A DNA stretch of 11,700 nucleotides from Lachnospiraceae bacterium. GTDB lineage: Bacteria > Bacillota > Clostridia > Lachnospirales > Lachnospiraceae. A model generated the notes under the pieces. That model was not told the DNA's origin. It did no database searches and saw nothing but the letters and a program-made list of their open reading frames with translations. Within the stretch, counting starts at the first letter, position 1; every line of letters begins with the position of its first letter. Shown one piece after another: positions 7,279 to 11,700 of this stretch. Made by a program: the position numbers and the translations under genes. Where the stretch lies: positions 1-11,700 of the forward strand of contig JAFVEU010000102.1 of NCBI GenBank assembly GCA_017475845.1. Reading direction: 5' to 3'.

Positions 7279-8430
7279 ATGAAGATTTCAGATTCTGTAA
7301 AGTATGTTGGTGTTGATGATCACGAGGTGGATCTCTTCGAGGGTCAGTATGATGTGCCTAACGGCATGGCCTACAATTCCTATGTGATAATGGATGAGAA
7401 GACCGTGGTCATGGATACGGTGGATATCAATTTTAAGGAACAGTGGCTTAATAACATAGAAGAGGTACTGGGGGATAAGACCCCGGATTATCTGGTAGTT
7501 TCTCACATGGAGCCCGATCACTCCGCCAATATCGTGAATTTCCTGGATAAATACCCGGATACCACAGTGGTGGGAAATGTCCAGACCTTTAATATGATGG
7601 GACAGTTCTTTAAGCTTCCGGATAATATGAAGAAGCTTGTTGTAAAGAACGGAGACACCCTGGAGGTGGGAAAGAACACCCTGACCTTTGTATTTGCCCC
7701 CATGGTTCACTGGCCTGAGGTTATGGTTGAATATATGACTCCGGAAAATGTGCTGTTTTCCGCAGATGCTTTCGGTAAGTTCGGCGCGCTGGATACTGAT
7801 GAGGACTGGGCCTGCGAAGCAAGACGGTATTATTTCGGGATCGTGGGCAAGTACGGCGCACAGGCGCAGAACCTGTTAAAGGCCGCTTCCGGACTGAAGA
7901 TCGATGTGATATGCCCGCTCCACGGACCCATCCTTACGGAGAATCTTTCATATTATCTGGATCTCTATGACAAGTGGTCTTCCTATACACCTGAAAACGA
8001 GGGTATCTTCATCGCATATACTTCAGTATACGGACATACAAAGGAGGCCGCGGAACTCCTTAAGGAAGTCCTTGAGAAGAAGGGGGCTCCCAAGGTTTCG
8101 ATTACCGATCTGGCAAGGGATGATATGGCGGAAGCCGTAGAGGATGCCTTCAGATATGACAGGCTGGTGCTTGCTACTCCCACCTATAACGGAGACGTGT
8201 TCCCCTTTATGAGAACCTTTATAGATGCGCTTCTTGAGAGAAATTACCAGAAGAGGAAGATCGGCATCATTGAGAATGGAACCTGGGCACCCATGGCAGC
8301 AAAGGTGATAAAGGGAATGTTTGAGAAGAGTAAGGAGATAAGCTTTGTGGATCCGGTTGTAAGCATAAGGTCAGCCTTAAAGGAAGACAGCAGAAAGGCT
8401 GTGAATGAGCTGGCAGACGCACTGCTGTAA
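7279..8430 (+). CDS. FprA-family flavodiiron protein
   Basis: The protein is 383 residues, the usual length for a class A flavodiiron protein. These cytoplasmic enzymes reduce O2 to water or NO to N2O using electrons from rubredoxin or a related donor, and so protect anaerobes. The N-terminal metallo-beta-lactamase-like half carries the full diiron ligand set: HMEPDH at 76-81 (H76, E78, D80, H81), H144 in VHWPE, D163 in SADAFG and H215 in PLHGPI. The C-terminal half is a flavodoxin domain with the FMN loop YTSVYGHTKEAA near 247-258 and ATPTYNG near 299-305. No fused rubredoxin or reductase domain follows. Two ATGs compete. AGGAAG at 7266-7271 is seven bases from ATG 7279 but only one from ATG 7273, so 7279 is preferred. 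It is a single gene, convergent with the sensor-kinase gene 8 bases downstream. The choice between O2 and NO cannot be read from sequence. Confidence 0.95.
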   Translation: MKISDSVKYVGVDDHEVDLFEGQYDVPNGMAYNSYVIMDEKTVVMDTVDINFKEQWLNNIEEVLGDKTPDYLVVSHMEPDHSANIVNFLDKYPDTTVVGNVQTFNMMGQFFKLPDNMKKLVVKNGDTLEVGKNTLTFVFAPMVHWPEVMVEYMTPENVLFSADAFGKFGALDTDEDWACEARRYYFGIVGKYGAQAQNLLKAASGLKIDVICPLHGPILTENLSYYLDLYDKWSSYTPENEGIFIAYTSVYGHTKEAAELLKEVLEKKGAPKVSITDLARDDMAEAVEDAFRYDRLVLATPTYNGDVFPFMRTFIDALLERNYQKRKIGIIENGTWAPMAAKVIKGMFEKSKEISFVDPVVSIRSALKEDSRKAVNELADALL

Positions 8431-8438
8431 AAGAATTA

Positions 8439-9770
8439 TCAGCGGGAAGCGCTCTTGTTTACCAGCATTACATCAGAGAAAAATATGTTGCCGTCGTGGG
8501 AGAATTCAGCAGTACCGCCGTAACGTGCGGCGGTGGCGGCAATGGAGATGAGGCCGATGCCGTTTCCTCCTTTATGGGTGGAAAGGTAGCGGTCTCCTTT
8601 TTTTCTTAAGCTTCCGCTGAAACTGTTGGATACTGCGATATAGAGCTCCCTGTTCTGTTCCTCGGAAATGACCATGCGGATAAAGCGCCTTTCTTCAGGA
8701 ATATCGAGACAGGCAGTGATGGCGTTTTCCAGAATGTTGCCGACGATGGAACAGAGGTCAATGTTGTCAATATGGTTTATCTCGGGAAGCATCACATTAA
8801 GCTCCGTCCGGATATCATTTGACTCTGCTCTTTGCAGATAGTGGTTTAAGAGCGCATTCATGGCGTGGTCGCTGCAAAGGTAGGCTGTTTCCTTCATGGG
8901 AAGCGCATCCCTGTAACGGTGCAGGTACTCATCGATCGCATTATAATCCTTTTCCTCGGAAAGCTCTGTTAAGGTGTAGATCGTCTGGCGGAAATCGTGC
9001 CTTACCTTTGTGTCGGCAACAATATAGTGCTGCAGGGAGGCATACTGCTTTTCCTGCATTTCAAGGATGTGGTTCCTGTCCTCTATTTCGGCTTTTTCCA
9101 CAAGAGCATTGACCAAATAGTAGAATATCACGCAGAGAAGTAAAAAGAGGACGAACATCATAGGCATAACAGTGAAATAAGCAATGCCCACAAGGTTGGT
9201 ATGAAGTGTGCTGTAGCGGTGGATCACCATACGCAGGTTAAAAAAGAAGAATCTGGCGGATACCAGGATGGATACCATCCATATACGGATCTGCTGCAAA
9301 TGCTCCAGAAGAAATGAGCCGTATTTAGCCATAAGATAACAGGTCATACCGGAGAAAACCATGCCGAGCACAAGAAGGAAAACGGAAGCCGAAAGACTGA
9401 AATCCTTAAGATGGCGGTCAGGGAAGCGCATTGCATCAAATATGATTGAAAAGTTGACAAGAAAAGAATAGAAAACCACGACCAGCATATAAACGCCAAG
9501 GGACTGGGATATATGCAGGTTAAGGGATTTGTGGTATGCAAAAAATAAGATCACGATCACCGGAAGGAAAGGGATACTGAAGTCAAATGGGAGCAGGTTT
9601 TCCGCAAATGAGCATATCACGGCAAGGAGAGTGATAAGTCCGGCGGCGGCCAGATATGTATGTGATCTTTTGAAACGGAAATAGTTCTGAACAGGAGCAA
9701 AGCATAAAACGGCAGCCGGTAGCATTATAAGGTATGTAAGGAATGCCGTAAAAAAGCCTGAGAGTGTCAT
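8439..9770 (-). CDS. AgrC-like GHKL sensor histidine kinase
   Basis: The protein is 443 residues. The first 225 or so are very hydrophobic, with about six membrane segments, as in AgrC/ComD-type peptide sensors. A linker helix (LVEKAEIEDRNHILEMQEKQ) leads to the kinase. The phospho-acceptor region is KVRHDFRQTIYTLTEL with H258 in the HD(F/Y)R form of the family. The ATPase half has an N box GNILENAITACLD near 344-356 and a G box HKGGNGIGLISI near 399-410. The kinase is probably a homodimer that passes phosphate to the LytTR regulator encoded just upstream. It starts in an ATGA overlap with the regulator's stop (9767-9770); GAGGTGG upstream inside the regulator gene serves as ribosome site. 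No AgrD-like peptide gene or AgrB protease is in the window, so its signal may be encoded elsewhere or be something other than a cyclic peptide. Confidence 0.9.
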   Translation of the reverse strand: MTLSGFFTAFLTYLIMLPAAVLCFAPVQNYFRFKRSHTYLAAAGLITLLAVICSFAENLLPFDFSIPFLPVIVILFFAYHKSLNLHISQSLGVYMLVVVFYSFLVNFSIIFDAMRFPDRHLKDFSLSASVFLLVLGMVFSGMTCYLMAKYGSFLLEHLQQIRIWMVSILVSARFFFFNLRMVIHRYSTLHTNLVGIAYFTVMPMMFVLFLLLCVIFYYLVNALVEKAEIEDRNHILEMQEKQYASLQHYIVADTKVRHDFRQTIYTLTELSEEKDYNAIDEYLHRYRDALPMKETAYLCSDHAMNALLNHYLQRAESNDIRTELNVMLPEINHIDNIDLCSIVGNILENAITACLDIPEERRFIRMVISEEQNRELYIAVSNSFSGSLRKKGDRYLSTHKGGNGIGLISIAATAARYGGTAEFSHDGNIFFSDVMLVNKSASR

Positions 9771-10528
9771 AGCAATTCACCACCTCTGTATTTCTGCCTG
9801 TTATGAAGCCTGGAAAAGACATAATTCCTGCGGATCTGATCCAGTTTCTTCTGTTCCCGCAAATTGATGGGAAGATGAAAGCCCCCGTGAAGCACGCAGG
9901 CTTCTTTTCCAAAGGAATCTATATAGTCCATGTTGATGATGATCCCCCGGTTGATCTGTAAAAAACGGCTGTCCTGCTCTAAAAGTGAACGTATTCCGGA
10001 AAAGGTCATGCGCGTAAGGAAGGTCTGTCCGTGGCGATCCGTGATCCGGATATAGTTCTTATCTGTCTGTGCGTACAGGATCTCGGAATAAGGAAATGTA
10101 TGCTCATTTCCGTCAGCGGCTATGGTGATCCCGGCTTCGGATTTGTTATGAAGGGCTGCCACTTCATCCAGGACACGCCAGATATCGGCTTTTACTGCCT
10201 CCATCTCCGGGACCTTTATGATGTACTGGAAGGCATGGACTTTGAAAGCATCAAAGGCATGATCCGTACTGGTAGTCAGGAATACGATAAGCGTCTCTTT
10301 ATCCTTTTCCCGGATCGCTTTTACAGCTTCCACGCCTGTCATGCCCTCCATGTATATATCCATGAAGATAAGGGTATATTGGAGCGGGCGGTAGACTGAA
10401 AGAAGCTCCTCCGCACTTACGAAAGTCTTTAGTTCCACGGGCACGTAATGCTCTGCGGCATATTCTTCTATGATACCGGAGAGCCTTTTAAGCTCACGGG
10501 GCATGTCATCAACCAATGCTATGTTCAT
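9767..10528 (-). CDS. LytTR-family response regulator
   Basis: The protein is 253 residues from the ATG at 10528, which has AGGAG seven bases upstream. The frame stays open a further 147 bases upstream but without a ribosome site. The receiver domain occupies about 1-120: acidic pair D7-D8 in ALVDDMP, phospho-acceptor D57 in IFMDIYMEGMTG, switch residues TT near 85-86, and K105 in YIIKVPE (the common proline after this lysine is missing). Residues about 132-240 form a LytTR DNA-binding domain: ILYAQTDKNYIRI, RMTFSGIRSLL, FLQINRGIIINMDYI. Such regulators bind paired sites upstream of target promoters. The gene is first in the two-gene operon and overlaps the kinase gene by four bases. A perfect inverted repeat lies in its leader. 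Its targets are not shown by the sequence. Confidence 0.93.
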   Translation of the reverse strand: MNIALVDDMPRELKRLSGIIEEYAAEHYVPVELKTFVSAEELLSVYRPLQYTLIFMDIYMEGMTGVEAVKAIREKDKETLIVFLTTSTDHAFDAFKVHAFQYIIKVPEMEAVKADIWRVLDEVAALHNKSEAGITIAADGNEHTFPYSEILYAQTDKNYIRITDRHGQTFLTRMTFSGIRSLLEQDSRFLQINRGIIINMDYIDSFGKEACVLHGGFHLPINLREQKKLDQIRRNYVFSRLHNRQKYRGGELL

Positions 10529-10576
10529 TTTGTCATCTCCTATGGCACCAGTAGTTATGGTTTCATGAATCATAAG

Positions 10577-10610
10577 TAAACGCCAAAACAAATAGAGTTT
10601 TTGGCGTTTA
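10577..10610. repeat. Perfect 12-bp inverted repeat in the regulator leader
   Basis: Arms TAAACGCCAAAA (10577-10588) and TTTTGGCGTTTA (10599-10610) are exact complements around a 10-base spacer. The element lies 49 bases upstream of the LytTR regulator start, next to the AT-rich stretch likely to hold its promoter. As DNA it could be an operator. As RNA it forms a 12-bp hairpin, but the run of T (minus-strand sense) is inside the stem, so it is not a clear terminator. Confidence 0.65.
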
Positions 10611-10667
10611 TCATAATAACATAGCTTTGTATATCTTAACACGAAATGGCGTAATTGAGAATGCGGA

Positions 10668-10808
10668 ATGATCACGAAACGGCCTCCAAAATTTAACGTT
10701 TATCCCAGATGGCTTGAAGTCCGGTTTGGGACGTTCCCGATTTACCAGATGCTGCCGGAGATCATCGACCTGTGGGCGCTTAACGTACAGACACAGGTGG
10801 AAATATAG
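10668..10808 (+). pseudogene. Unrecognised 46-codon ORF, possible gene fragment
   Basis: The frame from ATG 10668 reads MITKRPPKFNVYPRWLEVRF, then GTFPIYQMLPEIIDLWALNV, then QTQVEI and a TAG stop. Its composition (several Trp, Pro and Tyr) looks like real protein, but the family is not recognised. No good ribosome site is seen. The next reading frame downstream (from 10784) opens before this stop, so the two could be parts of one frameshifted gene; that is an inference. The first copy of the 23-bp direct repeat lies inside it. Confidence 0.4.
10696..10718 (+). repeat. 23-bp direct repeat, left copy
   Basis: It begins ACGTTTATCCCAGATG and matches 11138-11160 at 22 of 23 positions (G here, T there, at base 17). 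It lies in the 46-codon ORF in a different frame from the other copy, so the likeness is at DNA level and not a repeated protein motif. Confidence 0.8.
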
Positions 10809-11203
10809 CAGATTCCGTTACCTGCTGCAGTAAATTTGAAGACCGCTTCGAGAAGGTGACGGGGCAGCAGTACAACAAGAATGACGGGGATATTTATGAT
10901 AAGCTAATCCGGTTCGGGAGTTTTAAACAGGCATATCCTCTTGCTGAACAGAATCTTCAGAAAGCACTGCAGTTATGCCGGAAACCTTCTGAGGCTGCAC
11001 CTGCCTGTACGGTTCATTATTTGGTAAAAGAAATCCTTGTTGAGAAACTGGGAGCGGAAATTGCAGCAAAGGAAATATCCTTTCTGCATATCGTGAATTC
11101 AGATGGAAGAATTCTTGATGTTTATCCCAAAATCCTGACGTTTATCCCAGATGTCTTGAAATATTACCTCAATAAAAATAAAATCATACAGATGCAAACG
11201 TAG
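10784..11203 (+). pseudogene. Unrecognised ORF, probably the 3' part of a broken gene
   Basis: This frame is open from 10784 to the TAG at 11201-11203. The first usable start is GTG at 10856 (115 residues), but it has no properly spaced ribosome site, and protein-like sequence (CCSKFEDRFEKV) already precedes it. Visible features are SKFEDRFEKVTGQQYNKNDG, a helical middle (PLAEQNLQKALQLCRKPSEA), a segment VHYLVKEILVEKLGAEIAAK and a basic AT-rich end (YYLNKNKIIQ). I do not recognise a family. With the 46-codon ORF next to it in another frame, a frameshifted or truncated remnant is the simplest reading. No neighbour gives a functional hint. Confidence 0.4.
11138..11160 (+). repeat. 23-bp direct repeat, right copy
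   Basis: This is the partner of 10696-10718, 442 bases away and in the same orientation. Its core GTTTATCCCA also occurs at 11120-11129, exactly 20 bases upstream of its copy at 11140-11149, so that core appears three times in about 450 bases. Confidence 0.8.
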
Positions 11204-11209
11204 TCTGCA

Positions 11210-11238
11210 TTGCAATAGTTTAAGTTTTTTAAGATATT
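11210..11238 (+). promoter_or_regulatory. Weak candidate promoter for the right-hand leader
   Basis: TTGCAA at 11210-11215 and GATATT at 11233-11238 are 17 bases apart in an AT-rich stretch just before the structured leader. The -10 matches only four of six bases. It is proposed because of its position. Confidence 0.25.
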
Positions 11239-11250
11239 TACGTAAAGTTT

Positions 11251-11399
11251 AGGGGCTGACAGGTATGCAGCAGTTCGCTACGCTTAAGCAAGCAAGGGTT
11301 AACTGTGCCCTTTTTATAGTATATGGAATTGCATATAAAAACGATGGATGACCGTCGGATAAAGGGATTTTGCACCCTGTATCCAGCGGTTTTTATGTG
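11251..11399 (+). promoter_or_regulatory. Structured leader with alternative hairpins and a terminator-like stem
   Basis: Read as RNA, AGGGGC-(UG)-ACAG at 11251-11262 can pair with CUGUGCCCUU at 11303-11312; the shorter AAGGG/CCCUU hairpin (11294-11298 with 11308-11312) competes for the same 3' strand, and UUUUU overlaps or follows. Next, TATATG/CATATA (11320-11325 with 11332-11337) competes with a larger hairpin at 11332-11399 because both use CATATA. This is the arrangement expected of an attenuator or riboswitch. No known riboswitch class is recognised. It may also be a terminator region for the remnant upstream. Confidence 0.45.
11332..11399 (+). terminator. Intrinsic-terminator-like hairpin
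   Basis: Outer arms CATATAAAAAC (11332-11342) and GTTTTTATGTG (11389-11399) pair over 11 positions with one G-U. The inner arms GGATA-a-AGGG and CCCT-g-TATCC add nine pairs around an ATTTTGCA loop. ACCG (11351) and CGGT (11387) give an alternative base for the stem. A tract, stem and T tract together look like a terminator that can work in both directions. Confidence 0.55.
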
Positions 11400-11434
11400 T
11401 GAGCGAAGTTCACGAGATAGGTGCTTCGGAGCAC
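11399..11434 (+). promoter_or_regulatory. Two short hairpins before the 41-codon ORF
   Basis: GTGA-gcgaagt-TCAC (11399-11413) and GTGCT-TCGG-AGCAC (11421-11434) sit just upstream of the AAGGAG ribosome site at 11438-11443. CGAAG (11403) can also pair with CTTCG (11424), so the two hairpins can rearrange. Confidence 0.4.
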
Positions 11435-11451
11435 ATTAAGGAGATAGTATC

Positions 11452-11577
11452 ATGAATAAAATAAAACCTGTTAATCTGAATGCAATGGTTCTGGGAGCCT
11501 GCATTTTGCGGTCTCCGCCAGTCAAAGGCGAAGTGACTAATGGAGAACGCAAAGAAATAAACATTTTTAGGAGGTAA
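11452..11577 (+). CDS. Hypothetical 41-residue small ORF or leader peptide
   Basis: ATG 11452 has AAGGAG eight bases upstream. The frame reads MNKIKPVNLNAMVLGACILR, then SPPVKGEVTNGERKEINIFRR, and stops at TAA 11575-11577. It is basic, with one short hydrophobic stretch (AMVLGACIL), and no family is recognised. Its last two codons (AGG AGG) are also the ribosome site of the lipoprotein downstream, whose proposed start lies two bases after this stop. Translation of the small ORF would therefore be coupled to the lipoprotein. The second half overlaps a compact foldable element (11505-11553), so the DNA may be selected for RNA structure and not for peptide. A non-coding leader is the main alternative. 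Confidence 0.45.
   Translation: MNKIKPVNLNAMVLGACILRSPPVKGEVTNGERKEINIFRR
11505..11553 (+). ncRNA. Compact fold with pseudoknot potential in the small ORF
   Basis: TTTGCG (11505-11510) pairs with CGCAAA (11548-11553), and TCTCC (11512-11516) with GGAGA (11542-11546), giving 11 pairs with one G-A mismatch. Inside, GCC (11517-11519) can pair with GGC (11527-11529) while AGTCA (11520-11524) pairs with TGACT (11534-11538); both at once form a pseudoknot. TCTCC can instead pair, with one G-U, to the GGAGG of the lipoprotein ribosome site (11570-11574). This resembles a cis-regulatory RNA, but no known class is matched. Confidence 0.4.
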
Positions 11578-11579
11578 TT

Positions 11580-11700
11580 ATTAAAAGGAAACTTGTAACA
11601 ATGCTTTTTGCTGTGACGCTTACTGTATCAATGCTGTCAGGATGCGGAGGCAGTAAGGCAGAGGAAAGTACACCTGCATCAGATCCTGCTGAGACAAAAA
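11580..11700 (+). CDS. Lipoprotein, 5' end only, with ATT in place of ATG
   Basis: The window ends after 40 codons. After the first codon the frame reads KRKLVTMLFAVTLTVSMLSG, then Cys22, GGSKAEE and a Ser/Thr/Pro-rich stretch. This is a classic lipoprotein signal: basic start, hydrophobic core, LSGC lipobox, low-complexity linker. The product is probably an extracytoplasmic binding protein, but the family cannot be told from this part. AGGAGG at 11569-11574 is five bases before codon one, which is ATT (11580-11582). ATT is a rare known start codon; the next ATG (11601) would remove the KRK charge and has a poorly placed AAGGAA. So this is either an ATT-started gene, a gene that has lost its start, or a base error. 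The upstream 41-codon ORF may feed ribosomes into it. Confidence 0.7.
   Translation, partial: MKRKLVTMLFAVTLTVSMLSGCGGSKAEESTPASDPAETK

Noticed and set aside
7288..7710. 140-codon minus-strand frame inside the flavodiiron gene
   Set aside because: It lies opposite the diiron domain, is rich in His and Ile as expected from complementing the real frame, and has no start signal.
8422..8443. Shared terminator between the convergent flavodiiron and kinase genes
   Set aside because: CTGCTG/CAGCGG can form only a weak 6-bp stem with a wobble and a 12-base loop, with no T tract.
8819..9112. 97-codon plus-strand frame inside the AgrC-like kinase gene
   Set aside because: It is antisense to the kinase H-box region and rich in Arg, Cys and Ser, as is typical of shadow frames.
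10031..10399. 122-codon plus-strand frame over the response regulator
   Set aside because: It is the complement of the receiver domain; its composition and lack of a ribosome site mark it as a shadow.
10620..10660. Possible LytTR (AgrA-type) direct-repeat binding site upstream of the regulator
   Set aside because: CGTGTTAAG and CTATGTTAT on the minus strand are only loosely alike and their 19-base offset does not fit the usual spacing.
10529..10675. N-terminal extension of the LytTR regulator
   Set aside because: The extra 49 residues have no ribosome site and cover the leader inverted repeat; the ATG at 10528 has AGGAG and begins exactly at the receiver domain.
10668..11203. Transposase or phage gene remnant
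   Set aside because: The fragments look protein-like but no transposase or phage motif or terminal inverted repeat could be recognised, so no family is claimed.

Overview
The window looks like a chromosomal segment of a member of the Clostridia, most likely Lachnospiraceae. The reasons are the strong AGGAG/GAGGGG ribosome sites, the LRR/BIG2 and BspA-like surface proteins, a hybrid kinase paired with a BMP-type binding protein, an FprA flavodiiron protein and an AgrC/AgrA-type LytTR pair. The family assignment rests on gene content and is an inference. No CRISPR array, complete insertion sequence or phage module is visible.

Left part (39-7034). Two minus-strand genes, a small BspA-like LRR exported protein and a lipoprotein with a ComEC-type metallo-beta-lactamase domain, form an overlapping pair. 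They face away from a plus-strand cluster across a 156-bp gap that holds an interrupted 37-bp palindrome. The plus cluster is a membrane-anchored BMP/PnrA-like binding protein, overlapped by a 927-residue hybrid histidine kinase (sensor, HisKA, HATPase, REC, HPt), followed 31 bp later by a secreted LRR/BIG2 protein. No transporter permease or ATPase is present, so the binding protein and kinase look like a signalling pair. The cluster ends in a large 19-bp hairpin.

Middle (7091-8430). A minus-strand tRNA-Thr(CGT) with its own hairpin is divergent from a complete FprA-type flavodiiron protein (O2 or NO reduction). The short gap between them holds an extended -10, a near-perfect palindrome and a 5'-UTR stem-loop.

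Right part (8439-10610). A minus-strand two-gene operon encodes a LytTR response regulator and an AgrC-like GHKL sensor kinase, joined by an ATGA overlap. Its leader carries a perfect 12-bp inverted repeat. No AgrB or AgrD is visible, so the signal source is unknown.

Far right (10611-11700). This is the least ordinary part. It holds two unrecognised coding remnants in different frames, bracketed by a 23-bp direct repeat (22/23 identical). Next comes a roughly 150-base leader with mutually exclusive hairpins and an intrinsic-terminator-like structure, then a 41-codon ORF with a good ribosome site that overlaps a compact fold with pseudoknot potential. Last is the 5' end of a lipoprotein gene whose expected ATG is ATT. 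Leader, small ORF and lipoprotein together could be an attenuation system or a decaying locus; both are inferences.
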